Source: Bowdeniella nasicola (lineage in GTDB: Bacteria; Actinomycetota; Actinomycetes; Actinomycetales; Actinomycetaceae). Taken from it: a stretch of DNA of 64,000 nucleotides. This document shows positions 1-9,186 of the stretch, one piece after another; positions within the stretch are counted from its first letter, which is position 1, and each line of letters opens with the position of its first letter. The translations under genes were made by a program, and so were the position numbers. The stretch covers positions 180,402 to 244,401 of the forward strand of contig NZ_FNQV01000002.1 in the NCBI RefSeq assembly GCF_900107735.1. The letters are read 5' to 3'. Under the pieces are notes generated by a model. That model was not told where the DNA came from, made no database searches, and saw nothing but the letters and a program-made list of their open reading frames with translations.

Positions 1-1
1 C

Positions 2-1144
2 CACACCCCGGCGTTCATCCCGGTCGCGACCCAAGCGACCATTAAGGCCGTTTTGCCGGAGACCATCGCCTCCCTTGGCGCGCAGGCCGTTCTCGCCAAC
101 GCCTACCACCTCTACCTGCAGCCCGGACCCGAGATCGTCGAAGAGGCTGGGGGACTGGGCCGCTTCATGAACTGGCTGGGCCCGACCTACACCGACTCGG
201 GCGGCTTCCAGGTGCTCTCACTCGGGTCGGGCTTCAAAAAAGTCCTATCCGATCAGTTTGCTGGCAAAGCCAATGCCGATACGGACATCGCCGAGGACAA
301 GATCCGCCGCGCCCAGGTCGATGATGACGGGGTCTGGTTCACCTCCCACCGCGACGGCACCAAGCATCGTTTCACTCCCGAAGTCTCGATGCAGGTCCAG
401 CACGCGCTGGGCGCCGACATCATCTTTGCCTTCGACGAACTCACGACGCTGCTGAACTCCTATGACTATCAGGTCGAGTCGCTCGAGCGGACTCGGCGCT
501 GGGCAGAGCGGAGCCTGCGCGAGATCACGCGCCTCATGGACTCCCACCCCGAGCGCCCACGCCAACTCCTGTTTGGCGTGATTCAAGGCGCGCAATATGA
601 GGACCTGCGACGTAAATCCGCGCGCGACCTAGGGGCCATGGAAGTCGACGGGCATCAGTTCCCCGGCTTCGGAATTGGCGGTGCGCTCGAAAAGGAAAAC
701 CTCGCCACCATCGTTCGCTGGGTGACGGAAGAACTGCCCGAAGACCGGCCCCGGCACCTCCTCGGGATCTCCGAGCCCGACGATCTGTTCAATGCCATTG
801 CCGTCGGTGCCGATACCTTCGACTGCGTCTCGCCCTCGCGCGTGGCTCGGACCTCGGCGGTCTACACCCGGACGGGGCGAACGAATCTGTTGCGCAGCGA
901 GAACCGCACGCGCTTCGAACCGATTGACGACTCGTGCCCGTGCTACACCTGCACGCACTACACGCGCGCCTACCTTCACCATCTATTCAAGGCCAAGGAA
1001 ATGGTCGCCTCCACGCTTGCGACGATCCATAACGAGTTCTTCACTATCACCCTCGTTGACCGAATTCGTACGGCGATTTCCGAAGGAAATTTTGTCGAGC
1101 TGCGTTCGGAGGTTTTGGGAGATTATTACGGCCAAAAGGTGTGA
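2..1144 (+). CDS. tgt: Queuine tRNA-guanine transglycosylase, 5' end cut by window edge
   Basis: Exchanges guanine-34 for queuine or preQ1 in the anticodon of GUN-reading tRNAs. The frame is open from base 2 (HTPAFIPVATQATIK), which matches the usual N-terminal TPxFxPVxT stretch, so the true start lies upstream. TDSGGFQVLSLG (around base 197) is the conserved substrate-binding segment. FDCVSPSRVARTS (around base 820) holds the Asp that acts as nucleophile in the family. CPCYTCTHYTRAYLHHL plus a later His forms the structural zinc site. A long segment follows the SGGFQVLSLG motif, as in other actinobacterial members. The gene ends 100 bases before pflB, which has its own ribosome binding site. 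Function is confident; only the start is missing. Confidence 0.95.
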   Translation, partial: HTPAFIPVATQATIKAVLPETIASLGAQAVLANAYHLYLQPGPEIVEEAGGLGRFMNWLGPTYTDSGGFQVLSLGSGFKKVLSDQFAGKANADTDIAEDKIRRAQVDDDGVWFTSHRDGTKHRFTPEVSMQVQHALGADIIFAFDELTTLLNSYDYQVESLERTRRWAERSLREITRLMDSHPERPRQLLFGVIQGAQYEDLRRKSARDLGAMEVDGHQFPGFGIGGALEKENLATIVRWVTEELPEDRPRHLLGISEPDDLFNAIAVGADTFDCVSPSRVARTSAVYTRTGRTNLLRSENRTRFEPIDDSCPCYTCTHYTRAYLHHLFKAKEMVASTLATIHNEFFTITLVDRIRTAISEGNFVELRSEVLGDYYGQKV

Positions 1145-1244
1145 GTGAGGACACCGGTCGAATCGGTCGAAAGTCCCCTGCGCGATTGTGACCTTTTCGT
1201 TACGGTAAGAGGGTAGAAACCGATCACTGAAGGAGGCCCGTAAC

Positions 1245-3503
1245 GTGGCTACCGACACCGCCGCCGCCGACACCACTCAGGAAGCATGGCGCGGCTTCAC
1301 TACTGGACGATGGAGCGAGACGATCGATGTCCGCGACTTCATCCAGCGGAACTACACTCCTTACGAAGGTGATAGCGCCTTCCTTGCGCCGGCAACCGAG
1401 CGCACCACCCACATCTGGAACGAACTGTCCAAGATGTTCCCCGAAGAGCGGGAAAAGGGCGTTTACGACATCGACCCGCACACCCCGGCGTCGATCACCG
1501 CTCATGCGCCCGGCTACATCGATCAGGATGAAGAACTCATCGTCGGCCTGCAGACCGATGCACCGCTCAAGCGCGCCATCATGCCCTACGGTGGCTGGCG
1601 CATGGTTGAGGGCGCGCTGAACACCTACGGGTACGAGGTTGACCCGGTTGTTCGCGACATCTTCACCAAGTACCGCAAGACCCACAACCAGGGCGTCTTC
1701 GACGTCTACCCGCCGGACGTGCGCAAGGCCCGCTCCGCGCACATCGTGACCGGCCTGCCCGATGCCTACGGCCGTGGCCGCATTATCGGTGACTACCGCC
1801 GTGTCGCCCTGTACGGCGTGGATAAGCTCATCGAAGCCAAGAAGGCCGAGCGCGCCGAGCTCGATTCGGTGCGTTCCACCGAAGACATCATCCGCGACCG
1901 CGAGGAAAACACCGAGCAGATCCGCGCGCTTGGCGAGCTGAAAGAGATGGCCGCCTCGTACGGCTACGACATCTCCGGCCCCGCTACGAACGCCCATGAA
2001 GCCATCCAGTGGCTCTACTTCGCCTACCTCGCGGCCGTCAAGGAGCAAAACGGCGCGGCCATGAGCCTTGGTCGTACCTCGACATTCCTCGACGTCTTCA
2101 TCGAGCGCGACCTGGCCGATGGCACCCTGAGCGAAGAGCGCGCCCAGGAGCTCATTGACGACTTCGTCATCAAGCTACGGATCGTGCGCTTCCTGCGCAC
2201 CCCCGAATACGACGAGCTGTTCTCCGGCGATCCGACGTGGGTCACCGAGTCCATTGGCGGCACCGGCAACGACGGCCGCACCCTGGTCACGAAGAACTCC
2301 TTCCGCATGCTTCAGACCCTGTACAACCTCGGCCCGGCCCCCGAGCCGAACCTGACGGTGCTGTGGTCGCCCGAGCTGCCCGAGGGCTTCAAGGAATTCT
2401 GCGCCCGCGTCTCGATCGATACCTCCGCCATCCAGTACGAGTCGGATTCCCTGATCCGCGAGTCCTGGGGCGATGACGCTGGCATCGCGTGCTGCGTGTC
2501 CGCGATGGCGATCGGCAAGCAGATGCAGTTCTTCGGAGCGCGCGTCAACCTCGCCAAGGCCCTGCTGTACGCCATCAACGGCGGCAAGGACGAAAACTCC
2601 GGCAAGCAGGTCGCTCCGGTCTCCGAGCCCGTGGGCGAAGGCATCCTCGACTACGACGATGTTCGCGCGAAGTTCGACAACCTGCTGGACTGGCTCGCCC
2701 AGACCTACGTCGATGCCCTGAACTGCATCCACTACATGCACGATAAGTACGCCTACGAGCGCATCGAGATGGCGCTGCACGACAAAGAAATCCTGCGCAC
2801 CATGGCCTGCGGCATTGCCGGCCTGTCGGTCGCGGCCGACTCCCTGTCCGCCATCAAGTTCGCCAAGGTCACCCCGGTGCGCGATGATCGCGGCATCGTG
2901 GTGGACTACCTCGTCGAAGGCGACTTCCCGAAGTTCGGTAACGACGATGACCGCGTCGACGATATTGCCGTCGAGCTCGTGGGTTCTTTCATGGACAAGA
3001 TCCGTGCGCTGCCGACCTACCGCAACTCGGTGCACACGCAGTCCGTCCTGACGATCACCTCGAACGTCGTCTACGGCAAGCACACGGGCAACACGCCCGA
3101 CGGCCGTCGCGGCGGCGAGCCGTTCGCCCCCGGCGCCAACCCGATGAACGGACGCGACACCCACGGCATGCTGGCCTCGGCCCTGTCGGTTGCGAAGCTT
3201 CCGTACTCCGAGGCGCAGGACGGCATTTCGCTCACCAACACCGTCGTTCCCTCCGGCCTTGGCCGCACCGAGGACGAGCAGGTGAAGAACCTCGTCGGCC
3301 TGCTGGACGCCTACATGGGCTCCGAGGGCTTCCACGTCAACATCAACGTGCTCAACCGCGACACGCTGTATGACGCCATGGAAAACCCGGAGAAGTACCC
3401 GCAGCTGACAATCCGCGTGTCCGGCTACGCCGTGAACTTCGTGCGACTGACCCGCGAGCAGCAGCTCGACGTCATCTCGCGGACGTTCCACGGCTCCATG
3501 TAA
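1245..3503 (+). CDS. pflB: Formate C-acetyltransferase (pyruvate formate-lyase)
   Basis: Converts pyruvate and CoA to acetyl-CoA and formate by a glycyl-radical mechanism, a cytoplasmic anaerobic fermentation step. The 752-residue length fits the family. The catalytic Cys pair is at residues 416–417 (GIACCVSAM) and the radical glycine is about residue 727 (RVSGYAVNF), 26 residues from the C-terminus. The GTG start at 1245 is preceded by GGAGG at good spacing (GAAGGAGGCCCGTAAC). pflA follows after 7 bases, so the two are surely co-transcribed. The oxygen-sensitive radical enzyme implies at least a facultatively anaerobic life. The promoter region 1145–1244 has no -35/-10 pair I would defend. 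Confidence 0.97.
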   Translation: MATDTAAADTTQEAWRGFTTGRWSETIDVRDFIQRNYTPYEGDSAFLAPATERTTHIWNELSKMFPEEREKGVYDIDPHTPASITAHAPGYIDQDEELIVGLQTDAPLKRAIMPYGGWRMVEGALNTYGYEVDPVVRDIFTKYRKTHNQGVFDVYPPDVRKARSAHIVTGLPDAYGRGRIIGDYRRVALYGVDKLIEAKKAERAELDSVRSTEDIIRDREENTEQIRALGELKEMAASYGYDISGPATNAHEAIQWLYFAYLAAVKEQNGAAMSLGRTSTFLDVFIERDLADGTLSEERAQELIDDFVIKLRIVRFLRTPEYDELFSGDPTWVTESIGGTGNDGRTLVTKNSFRMLQTLYNLGPAPEPNLTVLWSPELPEGFKEFCARVSIDTSAIQYESDSLIRESWGDDAGIACCVSAMAIGKQMQFFGARVNLAKALLYAINGGKDENSGKQVAPVSEPVGEGILDYDDVRAKFDNLLDWLAQTYVDALNCIHYMHDKYAYERIEMALHDKEILRTMACGIAGLSVAADSLSAIKFAKVTPVRDDRGIVVDYLVEGDFPKFGNDDDRVDDIAVELVGSFMDKIRALPTYRNSVHTQSVLTITSNVVYGKHTGNTPDGRRGGEPFAPGANPMNGRDTHGMLASALSVAKLPYSEAQDGISLTNTVVPSGLGRTEDEQVKNLVGLLDAYMGSEGFHVNINVLNRDTLYDAMENPEKYPQLTIRVSGYAVNFVRLTREQQLDVISRTFHGSM

Positions 3504-3510
3504 GGACCGC

Positions 3511-4404
3511 ATGACCCATCCTCATGGCGGCATCGCCGGCGATGGCGTGACCGGAGAAATCCGGCTCGAGCCCGCCGGCGATGACGTCCCTCGCCTTCGC
3601 GGCTCTGCTGGCCTCGCCGGTATCGATGCCGCGGAGGCGATGAGTCGTTCCGAACACTTCGCGGCCGTGCGGGCCGGGGAGATTGGCTCCCTGCACTCCT
3701 GGGAGCTCGTCACCGCAGTTGATGGCCCCGGCACGCGCCTGACGGTCTTCCTTGCCGGCTGCCCCCTGCGCTGCCTGTACTGCCACAACCCCGACACGCT
3801 GAAAATGCGTGACGGGGAGGCCGTGCGGGCTGATGATCTGCTGCAGCGCATCGCTCGCTACCGCCCGGTCTTTGACGCCACCCTTGGTGGCGTGACCTTC
3901 TCCGGTGGCGAGCCCCTCATGCAGCCCGCATTCCTCGCTCGCATGCTTGCCGGCTGTAAGGCCCTTGGCGTGCACACGGCGATCGATACCTCCGGTTTCT
4001 TAGGTGCGAACGCCAGCGACGAGATGCTCGACAACCTCGACCTCGTCCTGCTTGATTTCAAGTCCGGCATTCCCGAGACCTATCGCAGCGTCACCGGTCG
4101 CGACCTTGCGCCGACGATCGCCTTTGGCACACGGCTCAATGAGCTCGCCATTCCCATGTGGATCCGATTCGTGCTCGTCCCCGGTCTCACCGATGATCCC
4201 GATAACATCCAGCGGGTCGCTGACACCGTCGCGACATGGGGCGCCGTGCACCGCGTCGAGGTCCTGCCCTTCCACCAGATGGGGCGCGATAAGTGGGCGA
4301 GCCTCGGACTCGATTATCAGCTCGGCGACGTTGAGCCCCCGAGCGCCGAGGAAACTGCCGCGGCCCGCGACGTCTTCGCTGCGCGCGGCCTGACCGTGTA
4401 CTAG
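3511..4404 (+). CDS. pflA: Pyruvate formate-lyase activating enzyme
   Basis: Radical SAM enzyme that installs the glycyl radical on PflB using S-adenosylmethionine and a 4Fe-4S cluster. The cluster motif CxxxCxxC is seen as GCPLRCLYCHNPDT, about residues 84–97. SGGEP follows as the SAM-binding GGE motif. The ATG at 3511 gives an N-terminal extension of about 43 residues before a second in-frame ATG at 3640. Bifidobacterial PflA proteins also have such an extension and similar length (about 290 residues), so the longer start is kept. The context immediately after pflB settles the identity. Ends 10 bases before the ATP-grasp gene. Confidence 0.95.
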   Translation: MTHPHGGIAGDGVTGEIRLEPAGDDVPRLRGSAGLAGIDAAEAMSRSEHFAAVRAGEIGSLHSWELVTAVDGPGTRLTVFLAGCPLRCLYCHNPDTLKMRDGEAVRADDLLQRIARYRPVFDATLGGVTFSGGEPLMQPAFLARMLAGCKALGVHTAIDTSGFLGANASDEMLDNLDLVLLDFKSGIPETYRSVTGRDLAPTIAFGTRLNELAIPMWIRFVLVPGLTDDPDNIQRVADTVATWGAVHRVEVLPFHQMGRDKWASLGLDYQLGDVEPPSAEETAAARDVFAARGLTVY

Positions 4405-4414
4405 AAAAGAAGCT

Positions 4415-5656
4415 ATGCACTCCGACTCCTCAACGACCGCCGTCGTCCTCGGCGGCGATATCGGCGCCTACTCCGTAGCGCGGGCGTTCTTCCAGGCCAC
4501 CGGCAACAAACCCGCGATCATCTCCGCCTTTGGCGGTGGCATCGTGCGCGATTCCTCCATCGCCGAGCTCATCGTCGAACCCGACATGGAAGACCTCGCC
4601 GTCCTGAAGGCCCGGCTGCTCGAGCTCGACTCCCGCATCACGAGCCCCCACATCATCGCCGTGGCAAGCGCGGACTGGAACGTCGAGAGCCTGCTGAGCT
4701 TGCGCGAGCAGCTGCCACCGCGCTGGATCGTGCCATACCCGGATGCGCAGACCGTCGCGAAAGCAACCGATAAGGCGAGTTTTTCCGCGATGTGTGAACG
4801 CCTGGGAGTACCGCATCCGCGCAGCATCGTGCGCGAACCGGGCGGCGACATTCCGCTCGATGGCCAGGCCCTGACCTACCCCATCGTCGCCAAGGCCACG
4901 GACACGCCCGCCTATCACGAGGTGGAGTTTGTCGGAAAGAAGAAGGTCTTCACCTTCGAGAGTCCTGAGGAGGCCCGCATCGCGCTCGGCGCCGCCGACG
5001 ATGCTGGCTATCAGGGAGACTTCCTGTTGCAGGAGTACGTCCCGGGACCGGACTCCCAGATGCGCGTGCTGAACCTGTACTGCCAGGAGGGCGGCCGCGT
5101 CGTCTTCGCCGGGCTAGGACGGGTGCTGCTGGAGGAACACGCGCCGAGCGCTATCGGTAATTCGGCTGCGATCATCACGGAGATGGATCCGGGCATTGTC
5201 GCCGAAGCTGCCAAGATCGTGGCGGATCTGAAGTGGCGCGGATTCGCGTGTTTCGATATCAAGATCGATCCGCGCACCGGCTCGCCCATGATCTTTGAGA
5301 TGAACGCGCGCCTTGGACGCGCCCACCACTATCTCACGGCGGTGGGGGCGAATCCGGCAGAATTTTATCTGCGGGATTTCGTGGCGGGCGAGGTTATTGA
5401 GCGGTGCTACACGGTCGCCAAAGAAGGGCTCTATACGGTCGTGCCGATCAGCCTGCTGATGCTGTACACACCCGGTCAGCGGGCACGAATCGCCAAACTC
5501 GTGGCCTCCGGCAGAGTCGCAAGCCCGTTGTTCAACACCGCCGAACGCCACCCGAAGCGCTGGGGGTACGTCCTCGCGGCATACGTCAATCAGTGGCGCA
5601 AATTCCTTCGCCACCACCCGCCGAGCAAGGTGAATCGCCCTGGCCTAAGCGGTTAG
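4415..5656 (+). CDS. ATP-grasp carboxylate-amine ligase, D-aspartate ligase-like
   Basis: A 413-residue ATP-grasp enzyme. Landmarks resemble the Enterococcus faecium D-aspartate ligase (Aslfm) as I remember it: an N-terminal VVLGGDIGAYSVARAF segment, a central DSQMRVLNLYC, SAIGNSAAI, FDIKIDPRTGSPMIFEMNAR carrying the metal-binding acidic and Asn residues, and a C-terminal basic KRWGYVLAAYVNQWRKF. Aslfm attaches D-Asp to the peptidoglycan precursor lysine to start the cross-bridge. By homology this protein may do the same or load another amino acid. No racemase or other cell-wall gene is adjacent. It starts 10 bases after pflA behind AAAAGAAG, and its end overlaps the converging RNase D gene by 4 bases. 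Family is confident; the substrate is inference. Confidence 0.7.
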   Translation: MHSDSSTTAVVLGGDIGAYSVARAFFQATGNKPAIISAFGGGIVRDSSIAELIVEPDMEDLAVLKARLLELDSRITSPHIIAVASADWNVESLLSLREQLPPRWIVPYPDAQTVAKATDKASFSAMCERLGVPHPRSIVREPGGDIPLDGQALTYPIVAKATDTPAYHEVEFVGKKKVFTFESPEEARIALGAADDAGYQGDFLLQEYVPGPDSQMRVLNLYCQEGGRVVFAGLGRVLLEEHAPSAIGNSAAIITEMDPGIVAEAAKIVADLKWRGFACFDIKIDPRTGSPMIFEMNARLGRAHHYLTAVGANPAEFYLRDFVAGEVIERCYTVAKEGLYTVVPISLLMLYTPGQRARIAKLVASGRVASPLFNTAERHPKRWGYVLAAYVNQWRKFLRHHPPSKVNRPGLSG

Positions 5657-6849
5657 AGCGCGCGAAGTACCTGCGCGATCGGCTCTGCAAGGAGCCCGAT
5701 CTGCCAGGACCTTGTCCCCATCTCATCGAGGGCCGCCCGCACGGCGGCTGGGCTGGCAGGAAACTCTACCCACGCCAGCAATCGCTGGTGGGCTGGTAGC
5801 AACATATTCTCGGCGGGCACGTTATGCTCCTCGCCGACCTTGGCAACGACATCCCTAATAGCGGCGAGTCGCTCGGCGGCTTCCGGATTGGATTGGGACC
5901 AGCGGCGGTGATCGGGCAGGCCCGCTTTACCGGGACCACGTTTGGAGGGCAGCTGGCTGTCATCGAGCAGCCGGGCGCGCTCGATCGCGGCCAACCAGTG
6001 ATCCGCGAGCCGCCGATTGCGCAGGCCCGGGAGCTTCTTGACCTGTCGGGAGGTACGCGGATTGGCCTTCACCAGCGCGATGATATTGCGATCGGGCAAC
6101 AGCCGAGACGGGCAGGTGTTGGTCTCACGCCCAATGGCATCGCGTTCTTTCCACAGCTCGCGTGCCATCGCCAGCTGACGTCCCCCCTTGAGGTCCGAAA
6201 GCCGGGAAATTCGGCGCCACTGGTGGGGCTTCGTGCTTGGTGGATCGGCCTTGCGGATGAATTCGAATTCTTCCCGGGCCCAGGACAGCTTGCCGGCGGC
6301 CTGCAGCCGCGCCTGTTGCTTGGCCATGACCTGATCCAGCAACTCGACATCGAGCGCCGCGTAGACGAGCCATTCGTGCGGCAGCGGCCGCTCGGACCAG
6401 TCCACGGCGGAAAACTCTTTGGCGAGCCGGATTCCGAGCTCGCGTTCGACGACCGCTCCTAGCGAGACTTTCGGGTCGCCGAGCAGCCGGGCGGCGAGTT
6501 CGGTATCGAAGATTTCTTGCGGCCGCATGCCGACGCGGGCGAGGCAGGGCAGGTCTTGGGAGGCAGCGTGCAACACCCACGTCACGTCCGTCATCGCCTC
6601 GGACAGTGCGGACAGATCCGGTAAGAACTCCGGATCAATGAGGGCAGTTCCCGCGCCTTCGCGGCGGACCTGGACGAGGTAGGCGTCCGAGGTGTAGCGG
6701 AAGCCGGAGGCCCGCTCGGTATCGACGGCGAGGGGTCCGCGGCCGCGCTTCAGGCGGCGAATATAGTCGCGAAGATCCGCCTCTTCGGTCATGACGTCCG
6801 GGACGCCGTCGGCGGGGGAGGAGAGCAGGGGGAGCTCGGATTCGGTCAT
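5653..6849 (-). CDS. rnd: Ribonuclease D-type 3'-5' exonuclease with HRDC domain
   Basis: A 398-residue DEDD exonuclease acting on tRNA 3' ends and other RNAs. AVDTERASG near residues 43–51 supplies the first D-x-E pair, HAASQDLPCL the second Asp, FDTELAARLL the conserved helix, and YAALDVELL the Y-x3-D motif. The C-terminal half, from about residue 240, looks like the HRDC-type nucleic-acid-binding region. The ATG at 6849 is preceded by AAAGGGG and overlaps the stop of the DUF3000 gene by 4 bases, so the two are translationally coupled. This RNase D/DUF3000 pair is a common actinobacterial arrangement. Confidence 0.9.
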   Translation of the reverse strand: MTESELPLLSSPADGVPDVMTEEADLRDYIRRLKRGRGPLAVDTERASGFRYTSDAYLVQVRREGAGTALIDPEFLPDLSALSEAMTDVTWVLHAASQDLPCLARVGMRPQEIFDTELAARLLGDPKVSLGAVVERELGIRLAKEFSAVDWSERPLPHEWLVYAALDVELLDQVMAKQQARLQAAGKLSWAREEFEFIRKADPPSTKPHQWRRISRLSDLKGGRQLAMARELWKERDAIGRETNTCPSRLLPDRNIIALVKANPRTSRQVKKLPGLRNRRLADHWLAAIERARLLDDSQLPSKRGPGKAGLPDHRRWSQSNPEAAERLAAIRDVVAKVGEEHNVPAENMLLPAHQRLLAWVEFPASPAAVRAALDEMGTRSWQIGLLAEPIAQVLRAL

Positions 6850-7403
6850 TGTCCCCTTTCGGGCACGCTATGGGGCAGGGGCGCTAGATCACAGGAGATC
6901 TCAACGAGATTTAACCACGCTTGGATGTGCGGCCCCAGATCGTTCGTGACGGGAGTCCACGATCCGCGGATCTCCATCTCGAGCGATTGGTCGGATAGGA
7001 CGAGTCCACCGAAGGACTCCGAAAGGACGCGCGTGACGGTCCCGGACAGGTGGTGGTAGCCGGCGCCCTGATCTTCGAGGGCACTGGTCAGCCAGGACCA
7101 CCCGACTTCGCCAAGGAGGGGGTCATCGGAGACCTCGTTATCCATCGGGGCCTTGATAAGGACAATGATTCGGAAATCACCGTGCCAGGCGGGCTGGCCC
7201 TCGGGATCATAGAGAATGACGAAGCGGCCGACTCCCGTCAGTTCATCGTCATCGGTAAGGACCTCGGCGCTCAGGGCCGCGGCAAAGGGCGCGAGCCTCG
7301 TCGGTCCGGGGATCTCCGTGAGAGTGATCTCGGGGCGGAGGCGGTGACCACGCAGCGACGCCAGTGCGTCACTGAATTCGCTGGGTGCGAGCTGTTCGGC
7401 CAC
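6846..7403 (-). CDS. DUF3000 family protein
   Basis: A 185-residue soluble protein with no membrane segment. It matches in layout the actinobacterial DUF3000 family, usually encoded directly upstream of RNase D as here. The function is unknown; the neighbourhood hints at RNA processing, but that is guilt by association. Visible conserved-looking parts include GEVGWSWLTSALEDQGAGY and the Ser/Thr-rich GTVTRVLSESFGGL. The GTG start at 7403 sits six bases after TAATCT, so the mRNA is probably leaderless. The stop codon overlaps the RNase D start. Confidence 0.8.
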   Translation of the reverse strand: MAEQLAPSEFSDALASLRGHRLRPEITLTEIPGPTRLAPFAAALSAEVLTDDDELTGVGRFVILYDPEGQPAWHGDFRIIVLIKAPMDNEVSDDPLLGEVGWSWLTSALEDQGAGYHHLSGTVTRVLSESFGGLVLSDQSLEMEIRGSWTPVTNDLGPHIQAWLNLVEISCDLAPLPHSVPERGQ

Positions 7404-7409
7404 ACCGCA

Positions 7410-7415
7410 AGATTA
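7410..7415 (-). promoter_or_regulatory. Leaderless -10 box of DUF3000–rnd operon
   Basis: On the minus strand, TAATCT is followed by TGCGGT and then the GTG start at 7403. This spacing places transcription start at or next to the start codon, and no Shine-Dalgarno sequence is present. Confidence 0.6.
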
Positions 7416-7429
7416 AGGCACGTGTGGCG

Positions 7430-9184
7430 TTAGAACGTCGTCGGCGCGCCGGAGGATAGCACCGCGGTTGACAGTGCTGGCAGCGACACGCCCGCATCAA
7501 TTCGCGACACTTCGGTACCGGGCTGACAGTAAGACAGCACGACCTCACCGCTGACGTCCGGAATGCTGACCTCGGATTCGTAGCGGTTGACGAGGACGGT
7601 CAGCGGGCCGCGCCGCATCGCGAACCAGTGGTCGCCAAAACTTGGGGTGACGACCTGCTCGTGGGCGCCGTCGCCGAAATACTCGCGGCGCAGCGCGATG
7701 AGGTCGGTGTACCACTGCAGCATTCGCGCGTGCGGTTCCGTCGTCCGCTCGTCCCAGTTCAAGACGGCCGAGTCTGCCGTCGCCGGGTCCTGGGGATCGG
7801 GCACGGCGGCATCGGGGCCGTAGAGATCGGCCCAGCCGTGTTCGGCGAACTCCTTGCGCCGGCCCTCGCGGATAGCGTGGGCGAGCTCGTCTTCGGCGTG
7901 GTCGGTAAAGAACGGGAACGGAGTGGAGGCGGACCACTCCTGACCCATGAACAGCATGGGGGTGAAGGGCGCGAGCAGCATGAGCGCGGCGCCGCCCGCG
8001 ACCAGGGAGGAGGGCAGGCGTTCGCTTGGGCGATCGCCCATGCCGCGATTGCCGACCTGGTCGTGGTTTTCGGTAAAGGTGATGAACCGGCGGGCGTCGA
8101 CATCGGGCGGGACCGGTGCGCCCCAGTGGACGCCGCGGAAGGAGGAGAACGTGCCGTTGTGCACGAAGACCTCGGTCAGCGCCTTGGCGAGTACGGTCGA
8201 TTCTCCGAAATCGGCATAGTAGCCTTGCCGCTCGCCGGTGAGCCAGGCGTGGACGGCGTGGTGGATATCGTCGTCCCACTGGGCGTCCATCCCGAGGCCG
8301 CCGCGGGAGGTTGGGGTGACCATCGCGACGTCGTTGAGATCGGACTCAGCGATGAGCCGCAGCGGCCGACCGGTGCTCGCTCGAAGCTCACCGACCCGAT
8401 CCGACAGCTCGGCGAGCAGGTGCGTGGCGGAGTCGTCGATCAGGGCGTGCACGGCGTCCAGGCGAAGCGCGTCGATCCGGAAGTCGGTGAACCAGCGCAG
8501 GGCGTTGTCAATGATGAAGTCGCGCACCGGCCGCGAGTCGGGCCCATCGAGGTTGATGGCGGCGCCCCACGGGGTGTGGTGGGCGTCGGTGAAGTAGGGG
8601 CCGAACTCCGCGAGGTAATTGCCCGATGGACCGAGGTGGTTGTAGACGACATCCAGGCAGACACCGATGCCGAGTTCGTGGGCGGCGTCGACGAAGGCCT
8701 GTAGCTGTTCGGGTCCGCCGTAGGCCTCGTGGACCGCCCACAGGCCGACCCCGTCATAACCCCAACCCGCCCGGCCGGGAAATGCGGCCAGCGGCATGAG
8801 TTCGACCATGGTGACGCCGAGGCGAGCGAGGTCGGGCAGGCGCGTTGCAGCTGCCGCTAGGGTGCCGTCGGAGGTGAAGGTGCCGACATGGATTTCGTAC
8901 ATGACCGAGGTCAGGGCGTCGATCCCAACCTCGGGTGCGCTGCGCCAGGAATAACGTGACAGGTCGATGACCTGCGAGGGGCCGTGGACACTTTCGGGCT
9001 GGTAGGCGGAGCGCGGGTCGGGGCGGGCGGGGCCGCCATCGAGCGAGAACGAGTAGGTGGTGCCAGGGGCGAGCTCGGTGATGAACCAGCCCGCAGCCTC
9101 GCTTTGCATCGGCTGCCGTCCGGCGTCGGTGATGACGTCGACGGCGCGTGCGTTGGGGGCCCAGAGTCGAACGGGTCGAACCAT
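7430..9184 (-). CDS. treZ: Malto-oligosyltrehalose trehalohydrolase
   Basis: GH13 enzyme that releases trehalose from maltooligosyl-trehalose made by TreY, the final step from glycogen or maltodextrin. The 584-residue length is typical. It begins with an immunoglobulin-like carbohydrate-binding domain (VRPVRLWAPNARAVDV). The GH13 barrel follows with DVVYNHLGPSGNY, RIDALRLDAVHAL (nucleophile Asp), LIAESDLND (acid/base Glu) and TFTENHDQVGN. Start ATG at 9184 is preceded by AAGGA, which lies at the end of treY. treY, treZ and glgX run in the same direction in the order glgX–treY–treZ, the classic treX–treY–treZ order. Confidence 0.95.
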   Translation of the reverse strand: MVRPVRLWAPNARAVDVITDAGRQPMQSEAAGWFITELAPGTTYSFSLDGGPARPDPRSAYQPESVHGPSQVIDLSRYSWRSAPEVGIDALTSVMYEIHVGTFTSDGTLAAAATRLPDLARLGVTMVELMPLAAFPGRAGWGYDGVGLWAVHEAYGGPEQLQAFVDAAHELGIGVCLDVVYNHLGPSGNYLAEFGPYFTDAHHTPWGAAINLDGPDSRPVRDFIIDNALRWFTDFRIDALRLDAVHALIDDSATHLLAELSDRVGELRASTGRPLRLIAESDLNDVAMVTPTSRGGLGMDAQWDDDIHHAVHAWLTGERQGYYADFGESTVLAKALTEVFVHNGTFSSFRGVHWGAPVPPDVDARRFITFTENHDQVGNRGMGDRPSERLPSSLVAGGAALMLLAPFTPMLFMGQEWSASTPFPFFTDHAEDELAHAIREGRRKEFAEHGWADLYGPDAAVPDPQDPATADSAVLNWDERTTEPHARMLQWYTDLIALRREYFGDGAHEQVVTPSFGDHWFAMRRGPLTVLVNRYESEVSIPDVSGEVVLSYCQPGTEVSRIDAGVSLPALSTAVLSSGAPTTF

Positions 9185-9186
9185 GA

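Noticed and set aside
1187..1206. TGTGA half-site for a CRP/GlxR-type regulator upstream of pflB
   Set aside because: Only one half (TGTGA) is present; the expected TCACA half is missing, so no operator is claimed.
2175..3512. Long antisense open frame across pflB
   Set aside because: A typical high-GC shadow of a conserved gene; no start site or homology-like motif.
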